DNA from: Manduca sexta
Taxonomy: Eukaryota; Arthropoda; Insecta; Lepidoptera; Sphingidae
Assembly: GCF_014839805.1 (NCBI RefSeq)
Contig: NW_023595253.1
Span: 243,338-307,337 of the forward strand
Direction of reading: 5' to 3'
DNA length: 64,000 bases
Shown here: piece by piece, positions 33,918-45,300 of the stretch
How positions within the stretch are numbered: the first letter of the stretch is position 1
Layout of the letters: every line of letters starts with the position of its first letter
Notes under the pieces: generated by a model
Seen by the model: the letters and a program-made list of their open reading frames with translations, nothing else
The model's database searches: none
Told to the model about the DNA's origin: nothing
Made by a program: the position numbers and the translations under genes

Positions 33918-34184
33918 ACATACATACATACATAACATCACGCATTTATCCCCGAAGGGGTATGCAGAGGCGCAACTAGGGCACCCACTTTTCGCCAAGT
34001 ATGTTCCGTCCCATGATGTGATAGGGGGCGAGCCTATCGCCATATCGGGCACAAATTGCAGACTCCGGGCTGATACTGAGCAGAAAAACCCAAATATCAC
34101 TTTGCCCGACCCGGGATTCGAACCCAGGACCTCAGAGCGCTATTGTACCGGACATGCAATACAACTACGCCACCGAGGCAGTCC
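33918..34184 (-). mobile_element. tRNA-derived SINE family D, complete with 12-bp target duplication (D5)
   Basis: Flanked by ACGTTTAGTGAT at 33906-33917 and 34185-34196. Read on the minus strand it has an A-box-like TGGCGTAGTTGT, a perfect B-box GGTTCGAATCC (34114-34124 on the plus strand), then the body 'GGGCAAAGTGATATT', 'TGCCCGATATGGCGATAGGC' and 'CTATCACATCATGGGACGGA'. It ends in 'CCCCTTCGGGGATAAATGCG' and a (TATG)n tail. This is the reference copy for the family. The plus ORF 33913-34212 and minus ORF 33870-34100 are within it. Confidence 0.9.
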
Positions 34185-34216
34185 ACGTTTAGTGATGTCC
34201 TTTATATTGTAACATT

Positions 34217-34460
34217 GATGGTGATATAATACTTATATCCGCCCGGATAGCGACCAACGTACACAGGGAGTTAAAACCCGCTATAACGGCCCACGTAAGT
34301 ATGTTGCGTTCCGGGATCAGCCTATATATATCCGGTTCCAATAGGCCGGCATAATTTTGTCGACTGGAAAGGGGTAGGTATCTCTCATCAGTCGTCATTG
34401 GACCCCACTCCACTTATTATCAGGTGCAGTGAGTTCATTTTGCCGTGTAGCCTGTAGGTA
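34217..34460 (+). mobile_element. Family A retroelement copy (A7)
   Basis: Has head palindrome GATATA/TATATC, 'TATCCGCCCGGATAGCGACC', 'AATAGGCCGGCATAATTTTG', the stem TGTCGACTG with CAGTCGTCA (one mismatch), and the 'ATCAGGTGCAGTGAG' end. It lies 20 bp after the D5 duplication. Confidence 0.8.
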
Positions 34461-34898
34461 AAAAATACAGAATAATTCTCGCTAGTGGCCATGAATCCTT
34501 CTACGATTTAGTAATACATAGTTGAAGTCTCAAGACTTTAGACCTTTTGTCTATCTTGCTGGCTTAAGGCGGGTTAGACTAATTCTAATTTATTATTTCG
34601 AGTTGTAATTTTGTAAACTTTATAATGTTCTCTGGGTAGAGGACACGTTCGTCTGCAGCTGGTCATATTAGGCTACTTAAGCTAACTTGGACAAATAGTA
34701 TTAACACAATCGTTAATTTAAATAAATCTTCAGGGACCAGTTAAAATAATAATAATTATAAATATTGTTTCTTAATTAGGTTCAATAGCATAGAAAGAAA
34801 TCAATTCCGTGAACACAAACAACCTTTACAAAGTAGAGATGTTTTCTTACTTTACTAGCAATATAGGGTTATAACAGTTGATAGTTATTTTTTTATAC

Positions 34899-34933
34899 GT
34901 GCACGGCAAAGTGACCCCACTGCACTTAATGGT

Positions 34934-34977
<44 letters not shown>

Positions 34978-35264
34978 TCAGCCACAGGAAGTCCACTGCT
35001 GAACATAGGCCTCCCCTAAGGATCTCCACGTCGACTTGTTGGAAGCGGCCTGCATCCAGCGACTTCCTGCGACCTTAGCCAGGTCGTCTTAATGGTAAAT
35101 AGAATGGTAAATGACGGCAGTCGACACAATTATTCCGGCCTGTAAGAACCGGATATACACAGGCTGATCCCGGAAGGCGATGCCCTTACGTGGGCTTCTA
35201 TGGGGGTTTCAACACCATTTAAACAATGGTCCCTTTCCGAATATAAAATATAACCTACCACCAG
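34899..35264 (-). mobile_element. Family A copy interrupted by an RTE insertion (A8)
   Basis: The 3' end is at 34899-34937 ('GCACGGCAAAGTGACCCCAC') and the body and head at 35101-35264. They are separated by a 150-bp RTE fragment and its duplicated target. The head ends in 'CTACCACCAGC' with a TATA/TATA inner stem. Minus ORFs at 35130-35436 run over it and are not genes. Confidence 0.8.
34938..35087 (-). mobile_element. RTE-type LINE 3' end with intact reading frame and (GAT)14-type tail
   Basis: Bounded by CTTAATGGTAAAT at 34925-34937 and 35088-35100, a 13-bp target duplication. On the minus strand 36 codons run without interruption: DDLAKVAGSRWMQAA, then STWRSLGEAYVQQWTSCG and stop (34978-34980). 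This is the classic C-terminal end of lepidopteran RTE endonuclease-reverse transcriptases. It is followed by about 13-14 GAT repeats that form the microsatellite at 34938-34977. The copy is extremely 5'-truncated. The poly-histidine ORF on the plus strand is a product of the microsatellite. Confidence 0.9.
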
Positions 35265-35569
35265 CAAACTTATCTGTTTGTATAAAGCAAAATGCTTTGT
35301 AACTTGTAAACAACTCGCTACAAGTAGACATGAATAGCGGATAAATAAGCAACGAAAGGAATACATAGATTTGCTGAAAATTGAACAGAGTTGAAATGGG
35401 TCTCACAGGTGCAACTGAATTATGAGTATTTCTCAATATAAATGTAAGTACTGAAAAGGCTTCAACGAAGTATTGTTATGAAATTTTCGGTCTCATCTGC
35501 TTTTTTTTGTATTAATAAATTTTTTCTAGATATTATTTGATAGAATACAATATTGCTATAAAAATTGGT
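35265..35569. other. No recognisable feature
   Basis: AT-rich sequence. Confidence 0.45.
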
Positions 35570-35693
35570 ATGGAGGTAGTTTGAGACTCTGGACAGGATA
35601 TAGGCTACTTTTCCTTGGGAAAATATATAGAGTAACTTTTATTAAAAACTTTTTGCATGCGGGCCGAACTGCGAGCAGAAGGTAGCAAGTTAT
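35570..35693 (+). mobile_element. Helitron-like 3' fragment (F5)
   Basis: 'ACAGGATATAGGCTACTTTT', 'CTTTTTGCATGCGGGCCGAA' and a terminus 'CTGCGAGCAGAAGGTAGCAA' match F7. The CTAG end is mutated. Confidence 0.45.
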
Positions 35694-37285
35694 ATAGCTT
35701 TGAAATTTGGTAGAAAGGGTAGATGTAAAATAACAGAATTAGCAAACTGTGACGTCACCGAGTGTCATTGGCCATAATGGTAAGTGCGTAAGAAAGGGAT
35801 AGCACGACAAGACTACCGCGTTTCGCTTTTGCTTACAACAATAACTTCAATTATGAACAATTGTTATTTTTCAGCAACACAGAACAATTTACTCATATTA
35901 TTTTTTGAAATATATAAATAATATACAAAATCAAATATGGCACAGTTCAAGCCTTCTTCTGTTCACTTAAGTTTATCCCATTTCAGTGCGTAATAAGCGC
36001 AACATATTGCATTAATTTTTACAGTGCCGAAACAATCGTGCCAGTAAAGAAATAGAACAACAGATGGGCATATCTCTCTGTTTCTATCTCAACATAGAAT
36101 ACGAACCAGGTACTCTCCGTTCACAGGCTCTACACGATCCAACTAGACCAAGGACACGGCCAGCTGATGTATATCCCACAGCAGGATTATACTAAGCAAA
36201 CAACAACCGCCATGCAATGGTACGACAAGAATAGAGGATCAAGTCCACGAGCACTTGTGTACTGAGATTCGCTTACAATACCCGAGAACAGTGCGATATT
36301 GGTCAAACTTGTTGGGTGTTGTACTAGTAAAAATAAATCTTATACAAATACACGAAGGTTATTATTTAATCAAATTGTGTCATTTATGTATTTATTTGTG
36401 TTTCGTTATTTGATATATATTTTTTATTTTTCATTATTCGACACTTAACTATAACACACTATTATCATTGAAATATAACGAAATAATAACGAATTCATTT
36501 AGGAGGTAATTTTGTTACAACCAATATGTAACGAAATGATAACATATATTTAAAAATGCCCGGTCAAAATACGGCAAGAATTATTGTAGCCATCATAAAA
36601 ATCTAAATTCACCCCTGTCTGGCATTAAAGTACCGATTCATTGAAAGCGTGATTTGCTATTTAATTAAATAAACTTTGGAAACCACTGAATTGTTTTGAA
36701 TAAATATAAAACTTATTTTGAGAACTTAGCTATAGTTGGGAATATAAATCTTCAGAAAAGTAAAATTGTCAATAAAATTTTGCTTTGTTTTTTAAATTAG
36801 CAGTAACATTATATTTTTCGAATTTGCAATCTCTAAATAGTTTAATTAAATTTAGAACTTCGCAGCAAAGCAAAACGTTCCGGCCATAGTATAGAAAAAA
36901 AAAAATCAAGTAGGTTGCCTACGGGAATATTATAATTGTAAAATTAATATTTCAATAATAAATACCAAACATGTCACATTACGTAACTAACACCGCAACT
37001 TGCAATGTCTCTCTATAATCCTATTATACGATGACATTAATGAATATAATCGCCATAATGATGTTTACCTTTGAGGTTATCATCCTGTTTATTTATATTT
37101 GGAACACAAGTAACGTTGATAAATGAACACAACCACACGCTCGTGTTAATACAGACGTTACATACACATATACACACGATAGTGTCTTAGAATTCAATGT
37201 CAGTTTGAATATGGATTATTTTAAAAAGGTTTTACTGAGAAAAAAGAATATACACCTAACCTCTAGTTTCTCTTAAAAAAGTTAC
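35694..37285. other. No recognisable feature
   Basis: AT-rich sequence with no ORF of interest. 'CTGTGACGTCACC' at about 35749 contains the palindrome TGACGTCA, a CRE-type sequence, without other regulatory context. Confidence 0.45.
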
Positions 37286-37385
37286 CAGCCCTGTATTACC
37301 CTGTATTACTGACCACTTCTGAGCACAGGTCTCCGCTACTGAGAGATTTTAGGCTTTAGTCCATCACAGTAGCCTTTACATACCT
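37286..37385 (-). mobile_element. SINE family C 3' fragment (C5)
   Basis: 'CCAGCCCTGTATTA' and 'CTACTGAGAGATTTTAGGCT' match the inverse of the SINE C end. A short CCCTGTATTA motif is repeated in the tail. Confidence 0.6.
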
Positions 37386-38111
37386 TTGTTTTTTTTTTAA
37401 AGATCTCCCAATGTTTTAAGAAAGTCATAACACATACCATTTAAAGTAAAATACAAGTCTTCTTTGGTGATGTTTGCGTTCACACTCGTGGAAACCGAAG
37501 ATTTTTCAGAATATTTGTAATTCGTCAAACGTTTTGTTTTAATACGTTTTTACCATAGTTTGTACAACACAAAGTAAAGGTTATATTTTTTGTAAATATT
37601 CGGCACTGTGAACCAACAATAAAATATGAAATAATACTAAATTTTGTTATTAGCAAATGGCACTTCAAAAATTTGATGGCATATAAGTAAATTTTTTCGT
37701 CACTCAGCCTTTCAAAAACTCGGGTGTAAATCTAAAAGTAGAGGTAATTTGTGCAATATATAAGAATTGCACCATCACACAATTATCTAGACCATAGACA
37801 GGGTTTAGTGACATTTATACTTGTTAGAGATATTATCATAGAGAATGTAGATTCTGAGCGTGACTGAATCCATATAGTTGATTAATTGATAGCATACTAA
37901 CTAAATTGGACATAATTGCTCCAACAGCCACAAATTACAAGGAATATTAGTATACGTCAAGCAACTAAGAAGCAGTACGCAGAAATTTAATGCATATTAT
38001 TTCTGCACTCTCTTGATCCTGGGATGGTTGACAAAGAATGCCAATCGCAACTCCGCGTTTATTTTAAGAAAAAAACTTACAGAACTGAATAAGCGAATAG
38101 CATATAAGGTC
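37386..38111. other. No recognisable feature
   Basis: AT-rich sequence. Confidence 0.45.
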
Positions 38112-38310
38112 AGGAGGTCCTATCCGTCTACGGGGGAGTATCCGTCTTTTTCCAACCACTATTCGAAGGACAGCATCCATAGCCGTAGGGGTAAGAGAAT
38201 AAAAAAATCCTCTATTTACCTATACGGCCATCAAAGCTATCCTTCGATTAGAACGCCCGTATTTGCAAAAAGGCGTAGTCGTCCTATAGAGGAAATAGAG
38301 CCCTTGATCA
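38112..38310. mobile_element. Inverted-repeat (foldback) element K1
   Basis: The left arm 'ATCCGTCTTTTTCCAA..TTCGAAGGACAGC' with ATAGCCGTAGGGGTAA is mirrored by the right arm 'TTACCTATACGGCC', 'GCTATCCTTCGATTAGAACG' and 'TTTGCAAAAAGGCG'. Arms of roughly 70 bp surround a short AT centre. A third arm-like copy is at 43850-43925. The 106-codon ORF at 38013-38333 spans the foldback and is an artefact. The superfamily is unknown. Confidence 0.6.
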
Positions 38311-38867
38311 TAATTATTCCATACAGGTTTTAGATTTGATTTTGTTTTTTTCCATAATTATTTAATGGTTAAAGGTATAATTGTATGTAGCGCTTCGTAA
38401 GTCGCATTTTGTACTGTAAAGTCTTCTGAGACAATGAGTACCTCAGTTCAGATTTCAAATTTCCATGGACATGTTTTATTTAATTCCATAACCAATTTAT
38501 TACTATTATATTTGAGAACATAGAACCATCTAGATTTTGATGTCGGGTAAAAGATAAATAAGTTGCAAAAGTCAAACACAATTGAATTTCGAACACTAAA
38601 ATGGACCACAAACCAACGAAGCAAAGATAACAATTTTTACCTTATATTCTCAAAAGTTTCAACTCTACACGCTAGATAAAGCCTAGCATAAATCTGGTCA
38701 GTCTTAAGGGCTTAGGTGGATAGACAGGCGGACTGAACGATATATAACCTAAGTTTCTAACCACTGCACGCTTTAGCACTGCAATATTAGAAAATTTGCA
38801 GCGCGAGTATACCTTAGAGATAGAATGGAGTCCGGACAGCTTACTTTGATATTAATTTATAGTTTTG
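38311..38867. other. No recognisable feature
   Basis: AT-rich sequence. Confidence 0.5.
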
Positions 38868-38918
38868 AGACTCCATTGTACCGGTGGTAAGTGGAGTAGC
38901 GTCCAAAAGGAATATAGC
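38868..38918 (-). mobile_element. Family A terminal fragment (A9)
   Basis: 'CATTGTACCGGTGGTAAGTG' followed by GAGTAGCGTCC aligns with the inverse of the A terminal block. Short and degraded. Confidence 0.45.
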
Positions 38919-39194
38919 TTAAATATATTGTAATATCGATTTGTTGCTATTTATAAAAATAAATTTATTTATTTTAATAGGTCCACCAATGGTTTTCACA
39001 TTACAGTATTATTATAGCTTAATATAGTATTAAACTGAATGTAACAAACCAAGTTAAAGGTAAACACAGCTTGCATTTGAATATAATATGAAGAGACGAT
39101 CATGTTTCTTGCCATTATTGTTCTAAGCACGCTGAATGGTGCTGTTTATGGGTTGGTCACTTATCATTCAGTTGTAATAAAAATATACAAATCT

Positions 39195-39310
39195 AACTCA
39201 TGCTTGTGTCCTCGAAGGGGTAGAAAGGCGTGTAAATAATAAAGTCACAAAAGGCGATATTCATAACAAACACACCATTGCCGTATCGGGAATTGTTTCA
39301 ATTATAGGTC
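39195..39310 (-). mobile_element. SINE family D degraded fragment (D9)
   Basis: 'TCCTCGAAGGGGTAGAAAGG' and 'CCGTATCGGGAATTG' match the tail and middle of D5. Confidence 0.4.
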
Positions 39311-39324
39311 TTACAATTTACAGT

Positions 39325-39360
39325 AACACATATATATATACATATATATATATATATGTA
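39325..39360. repeat. (TA)n microsatellite
   Basis: TATATATA blocks interrupted by CA/GT steps, self-complementary. Confidence 0.85.
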
Positions 39361-39635
39361 CATTGTCATTAATAGTTGATAAAAGAATTCCACACAAAAA
39401 AGTAAAAAAAACAACAGTTTAAAATTTTGAATGAGTAGAAAAACTTACACGATCCACGATGTAATATAATTATTATATAACTAAGACTTGACTAACTATA
39501 ATGTATTTTAATACTTGAAGAAAAAATTTGTACCCTTTTTTAAGCACATTGCGTGCACGGAGGCGTGAGATGTAGGTCATAAATCAATTTATATTAACGA
39601 GTGAAGAAAAAAGAAATGTATAATATGTAATAAAA

Positions 39636-39795
39636 ATATTTCTTATGTTTACGCGAATGTAAGATATTGAAATAAATCATTTTTTCGGATTTTTCATCGC
39701 GGTTTTTTTATTATTATTTACTCCCAAACGTTTCGAAGACTTCGCAGACTTCGTGGTCACGGGACGGACGGTCTTCGTCGCGATAAGACCCATAA
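39636..39795. mobile_element. MITE-like family H copy (H4)
   Basis: 'TTTCTTATGTTTACGCGAAT' and ATATTGAAATAAATCATTTTTTCGG-type start, then 'CGTTTCGAAGACTTCGCAGA' and TCGTGGTCACGGG. The right inverted end is reduced to CGCGATAAGACC. Confidence 0.55.
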
Positions 39796-40825
39796 AATAG
39801 TTATCCTCAATGTTACAAATATATTAAATTCGACGGTAAAATTTTGACCACTAGACGATCGATTTTAATATTGTGAAAAATTCTGAGAAAAGATTTTCAC
39901 AAAGTACGAGCCGAAAATACTGGCAAAACATAAAATATTATAACGAGATATCAAAACTACTATCAAAGTCAATCACAGAGCAAAATTGGCAATACGAACT
40001 TTCTCTGGTACGCGAGAAAGTATCAAATCTATTACGAAAATAACCTGCGCATACCCTATTTCCATACAAAGTGCTTTTTTAAATTCTACATTTCGATACT
40101 TAAGGTATCTTTTGTTTTGACGACTCGTGACAAAAATATTTGCTGCTTAATTCCAGATTATAAATTTTATAATATATTTTGAGAATTCATGATTACTGAG
40201 ATAGTCTACGTTTCAATTAATCTCGCTTGAACGCCTTTATATTTTTTTCTGCATTATAAAATCCCACGAGTAATAAACTACGCTAATAAGTAATGACTAA
40301 TAATTAATGTTTTAAAACATTTTTTCAAAGTTTGAAAATTTATAGACACAAAACAAAATAACACCCTGTTGTTTTAGGTCGATTTTCTGCAAGAAAAAAC
40401 CAATCTTCAGTAATAAGACTCCTCCAAAAAACAAACATAAAAAATTCTTTTTATGCTACATTTATACAATACGGACTTCTATTTCTGTGGTTTTCATAAC
40501 GTACCATGCGTATGGTAACCTCAATAACGGTAAATTTACCTATACGGCTATGTTAATAAGGTTGAGACGTGGCAATCTCAATTCTCAACTTGAAGGAAAT
40601 AGCCTCGATTGTCGTTTTCGAGCTTGGTTTGATATAAACGCCCTATTACAAACATTAGGCTCGCCGCATACAGACATTTTTTTTGTTTGAGTTTTATTTC
40701 AAAGCATGTGTAATACTTTTAGAAGTGACCTTATTTTTCAAGGGGATTGAGTCACTTGCTCGTTTTCCCGATATATCTATACATAGATAGGGCAAACAAG
40801 CTAGTGAGTCAATTCTTCAGCTTTA
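39796..40825. other. No recognisable feature
   Basis: AT-rich sequence. The frame at 40487-40690 shows no motif. Confidence 0.45.
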
Positions 40826-41040
40826 TATACTAATATACAAAGCTGAAGACTTTGTTTGTTTATTTGAACGCGTTCATCTCAGGAACTACTATACGGATTT
40901 TGAATTTCTTTGATAGAATGCTACATTACTCTTAGTACTAAGTGCTATTAGCTACTTTTTATGACGGGAAAATGTAAAGTGGGACTTTTATCCCTGAACA
41001 ACTTTTTCACGCGGGTGAAGCCGCGAGCACAAGCTAATAT
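40826..41040 (+). mobile_element. Helitron-like element, complete-looking short copy (F6)
   Basis: Runs from 'TATACTAATATACAAAGCTG' through 'CGTTCATCTCAGGAACTACT' and 'GGGACTTTTATCCC' to 'ACGCGGGTGAAGCCGCGAGC' and ACAAGCTAA. It is about 215 bp with a GC-rich terminal stem and no coding. Confidence 0.5.
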
Positions 41041-41092
41041 TGTATAAATATCAGCTCATTAAATAGTAAATTATAATAAGTAAAAAAAACGT

Positions 41093-41205
41093 GCCATAAT
41101 TGTGTCGACTGGCGAGGGGTAATCTCATAGTTGACACACTATCTGGACTACACTCCACATGCCATTCGGTGCGGAAGTCATTTTTCTGTGCCTGTTTACA
41201 AAACG
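41093..41205 (+). mobile_element. Family A 3' half (A10)
   Basis: Starts at 'GCCATAATTGTGTCGACTGG', which is the point where the tail shared with the LINE begins. It ends in 'CATGCCATTCGGTGCGGAAG' and a CATTTTTCTGTGC block. The right stem arm (TAGTTGACA) is partly degraded. Confidence 0.65.
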
Positions 41206-42207
41206 TGTTCAAGGGTTAGGTCTTAGTGGTTATTTTATGATTCCATTTATTCTGTTGGGCATGTACTTTAATATGTTATATAACAATATCGAATAATTGG
41301 AGGAACAAATTACATCACATACAGAAATAGAAGAAACGAATATTTTTTTATAAATCATGCCAATTATTTGTATCAAAAATATTTTCCATGTTCATTTTGC
41401 TCAGTTAAGGCGACTAAGTTCTAAGCAAATTAGAATTACAACTGTATTATAATATACGTAAGGAATATTTTAAAAATTAATAAAACTGTTATTCACATTC
41501 TAGTACAAATTATAAAGCTGCCACAGTGAGCACTGCAAAAAGTAGGATAAAGAGTTAAGTACTTTGTTTGCGAACAGCTTTATCTCAACGGAATGAAGGA
41601 GAAAACGTTTTTCACGGATTTTACGGTAGTTAGCGGTATTCCCGTAAACATTTCCAACTGAGTTCGCGTCGATTTTTTGAGTTCGTAACCAAATGAGTTC
41701 CTTGCTTTTCAATTACGCGTGGCTTTAGATGTTTGAGAGTTATTGACATATGTTTAGAAATATTGGGATTATTATTTGCTTATGTGTTTCGTTTTGATCG
41801 TCCCTCCGTTAATTAAAAACCCTTCCCATACATATTAACGAAAACAATATAGTTTATATATTAAAATTTCAGTCAAATTATGTGTTTAATCATCAAAATC
41901 CACGCGGCGGTTAATACGTGAACTTTTCCGGCAATTCCAAATATTGTCAAAATCTAGTGTTCATAGTAGCATATTCTTGTTATGAAACCTCATACGTATC
42001 TAGGTCCGTAAAACTTGCGATATTTTATCATTCATACGACTTGATTATTTAAGAACTGTACGTTGTTAATGATTTGGTATTGTATGGTTTGAATGGTAGA
42101 GAACTGGTCTAAATGTTTTGAATACGTTAAACATCATAGAGCTCTATAAAAGGTTTGGCAGCAAGAAACAGACAGACATCTCATTCAGATTCAGATCGCC
42201 CCGTTAC
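41206..42207. other. No recognisable feature
   Basis: AT-rich sequence. Confidence 0.5.
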
Positions 42208-42322
42208 TATGAAGGCTGCAAAGTCTTCGAAATGTCGAAGAAAATCAAATTTAAAAAACCGCGGTAAAATAAAAACTAGTTTTATTTCAATGTCTAACAA
42301 TCGAGAAAACATAAAAAATCAC
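42208..42322. mobile_element. MITE-like family H, right half (H5)
   Basis: 'GAAGGCTGCAAAGTCTTCGA', then 'AAACTAGTTTTATTTCAATG' and TCTAACAATCGAGAAAACATAA, the inverse of the H2/H4 left end. This shows that the inverted ends extend about 45 bp or more. Confidence 0.55.
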
Positions 42323-43077
42323 TAAAGAAATATGTTCATAAAGCACATAAATCTTTTAGATTTAAATCAAGAATATTTGAAACCTAAAATATTTTTAATT
42401 TCTTTTGATTTTACTATAATATAAAATCCGCAAAATATTTTTATTTTAATACCTAATATTAGACCACTGTATTTCAATTATTACTTATCTTTTTGTTAAA
42501 TTATTCTCATCTCAGTGCCTTTTTTTTTGGGAATATTTTTTTTAACCTTATCATTTCCAAATCATCTATTCCAAATCTGACGACGTTGACATTTGAGCAG
42601 AAAAATTTTCGCCACCAAAAATAGAAATAATTAAATATTAAATAACTGTGTTACGTGGAAGGCCCCGTGGGTGTTATGGAAAATGTTTGGCGACAGGATC
42701 AAAAGGTAGTTTTCCTCATAATCTTATTTGTTTAGATCGCCATCGCTCTACTACCTTCATAGCCGACCTTTCGCCGGTAAAATGATGCTTTTACGCAGCG
42801 AAGGGAAGCGCAGTAATTATTAAGGTAAACAGTAATATTGACATCTTATTTTCATATTATTTGACATAAAAAGTGGCAATAGTGATTAATCAAAAATATA
42901 ATAAATTAAACTTGGTAAGTTTAGTCGTTTAAATATACTGATTAATTATAATAAAAATAATTGACATCTCAAATGTTAAAACACGTGTCGAGTAATATTA
43001 TATATAAATATCGAATGCAATTGGGCAAAAAAAAATATATTTTTATAGAAACAAAATAATTTAAAATAAATGAATAC
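42323..43077. other. No recognisable feature
   Basis: AT-rich sequence. Confidence 0.5.
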
Positions 43078-43232
43078 ACATTCATAAAGTAATTTATTCA
43101 GTATATTTTATTTCTATAAAAATAAAAATAATTTTAATAAAAAATTAAACCGCCTTCAAAAACCACTCAAAACCAAAAATAATTTCACATAACAGGTATA
43201 TATTGGATACCAATTTTGGAGTTGGTGCCTAA
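43078..43232 (+). mobile_element. Family L fragment (L2)
   Basis: 'AAACCGCCTTCAAAAACCAC', 'AAAACCAAAAATAATTTCAC', 'GGTATATATTGGATACCA' and GGAGTTGGTG match the left part of the family L element at 12.4 kb. Confidence 0.5.
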
Positions 43233-43619
43233 TTATGATTTTATTTACTAACGCAGTGTTAAAATGACCCTGTATATGCCATTGTATCCAAATGTTATAT
43301 CGTATTAAACTTGATATTAAACCAAACACTCAATATGCGAAGTTTTAGCGTCTCAATCTAATTCTGTTAGATCCACGGCCGGGCCGACATAACTCGATAA
43401 TACAGGCAATCTAGCGAGCCAATATCTTTTGGGCCGGCATTAATATTCATTCCAGTTGCTTTGTAAACACTATACTTGCGACAGAGTTGAAGATTTCAGA
43501 AAATTATTGTTTTGTGAATTCAATCACAAGTTTGGATTTGTAATCATGTCTTGTGCTAACAGTAAAGACAACCAGTTCTTGCTTTGGTTTTTTACGCTTT
43601 TAAGGATGAACCGCTGGAC

Positions 43620-43753
43620 TAATTTCAATGGCATCGATAGTTTGAGACTTTGGGGAGGACATAGGGTACATTTTGTCCCGGGAAAATATATAGCGGACCT
43701 TTTATTCAGGAAAAATGTTCATACGGGCAGAGTAGCGAGCAAAGTTAGTATAT
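43620..43753 (+). mobile_element. Helitron-like 3' fragment (F7)
   Basis: 'TTTGAGACTTTGGGGAGGAC', 'TTTGTCCCGGGAAAATATAT' and terminus 'ACGGGCAGAGTAGCGAGCAA' plus AGTTAGTA align with F5. The 112-codon ORF at 43456-43794 lies over it and is not a gene. Confidence 0.45.
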
Positions 43754-43849
43754 TATATAAGTACTTACGGATTTTACGGAATTGGGTAAAATAAAGTGAA
43801 TATATTTGATTAATTTGACTAGGTATTAACTTCTAAATGTATTAAGGTT

Positions 43850-43925
43850 AGAGGAGGGGGCCCTATCCCGTCTAAGGGGGGGAATCCGTCTTTTTGCAAT
43901 TACGAGCGTTTTAATCTAAGGTTTT
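43850..43925 (+). mobile_element. Family K arm copy (K2)
   Basis: 'CCTATCCCGTCTAAGGGGGG', AATCCGTCTTTTTGCAA and GAGCGTTTTAATCTAAGG match one arm of K1. Confidence 0.55.
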
Positions 43926-45105
43926 TTTTATTATAACTGATAATTACCAGTATTATGGTGCAATAATTTTTTTATAACAAAAATAAACAATTTATTTTAT
44001 TGCACTAAAACATTTTTTTTTACTTGTATTTAATATTAAGTGTGTAGAAATAGTTAAATATATTTTTCCGTATTACTGCACTATTCATTTTGAATTAAAA
44101 TATGATAGAGAAAGCTATTTTCTCCTGCCATCTGGCTAGCGCAATGTGCGGCATGAACCATTCGCTCTAAAGAAATTCGTTTCAATACCTCATTTGCCAA
44201 GTACTTTACTGCAGTCTTTTGTAGATGCTACGTAGAAACGTTTTCATGGAACCAGAATTAGATGTACTTTTCAAAAATAATATTTATTCCATGCAATTTT
44301 TTTGAAATTTTCATCAATTATTCACCAATAGTTTAAATAAATAAATAAAATGAATGCTTTATTCATCACGTAGGCGAACATAGTTGCACTTATAATAAGT
44401 CATGGTATGTACTATGAGAATATTTAATTATTATTTAAATAAAGTCGCTTAAATTGTTCTGATAAGCCGCGATAAAATTTGGAACTAGTTTTATTTCGAT
44501 AGAGTAAAATATACATAATATTTATTAGTAAGGATATTATTTGTTACCATCGGTATAAATGTACTACATTTGGCGTTCCGAACATTCAATGTGTTCAACT
44601 GAATTGAACTGCAATCCATTCAAACTGACTTTAGTATGTTTCAATATTGACAGCTTGTGGCTGTGTACGGAGTGGCACTCATTATATAAGAACTTGAGTC
44701 TAAGTGTAAACCTGGATTTGAATAAAAATATTAGTCAAATAAGTAAAATTATTTCTTGTTCAAGTGAATAAATAGGTTATAACAGTGACGTTTTGGTTGC
44801 CATTTTAGTTCAGATTTTGAACAAATAGTTTATATGGACGTTCGTGTCTATAGAATATACGTCAATGATTTGCTACCCTTTGTGTAGCAATCATCATACA
44901 TTGTAATCCACGCTTCATAGTAAATTCCCCTGGGTAGTTCAGGGCCAGAAGAGTATCGAGTTACTATGTAGACCGATATTACCTAAAATGAGAATGTATC
45001 GATATGTATAGTAGATTGTAACCAACGAGGCGTTTTAACTACCTATCGGATAAAAAAATCTTGACCTTATGTGTAACTAAAATACTAGTATATAGATAAA
45101 CTTTG
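43926..45105. other. No gene; H-type MITE end at 44443-44505
   Basis: 'AAGCCGCGATAAAATTTGGA' with ACTAGTTTTATTTCGAT at 44463-44500 is an isolated right end of family H. The frame at 44559-44771 has no motif. Confidence 0.45.
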
Positions 45106-45112
45106 GATTAAT

Positions 45113-45300
45113 TCTGAAAACCAAAAGTTCAGAAATGGTGAATTCATTTCTCATATATGAACCTCTGAAAAACGAAAAGTTCAGAAGTGGTGAATTCATT
45201 TCTCATACATGTAAGTTAAATACCAGTATATTGGTAAACTTCTGAAAAACGCAAAGTTCAGAGGTGCTGAATTAATTTCTCATATTTCGTAGTTTCAGAA
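45113..45300. repeat. Minisatellite with a stem-forming unit (three units)
   Basis: Units begin with TCTGAAAA at 45113, 45164 and 45241. Each contains 'AAAGTTCAGA' and 'TG(A/C)TGAATT(C/A)ATTTCTCAT'-type blocks. TTCTGAA and TTCAGAA in each unit are complementary around a roughly 10-base loop. A leader 'AAATAC(T/C)AGTATAT' occurs before units one and three, so the larger repeat is about 128 bp. Confidence 0.85.

Noticed and set aside
34878..35078. ORF with a 13-14 histidine run
   Set aside because: The histidines are the (CAT)n microsatellite, which is the tail of an RTE insertion read on the wrong strand.
35745..35762. TGACGTCA (CRE-like) sites here and near 58113
   Set aside because: Single short palindromes with no neighbouring promoter or gene; expected by chance or as part of repeats.
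38013..38333. 106-codon ORF
   Set aside because: It spans the foldback element K; both arms are repeat sequence and no protein motif is present.
43456..43794. 112-codon ORF
   Set aside because: Its second half is a Helitron-like repeat fragment also found at 35.6 kb, and the reading frame is not shared between the copies.
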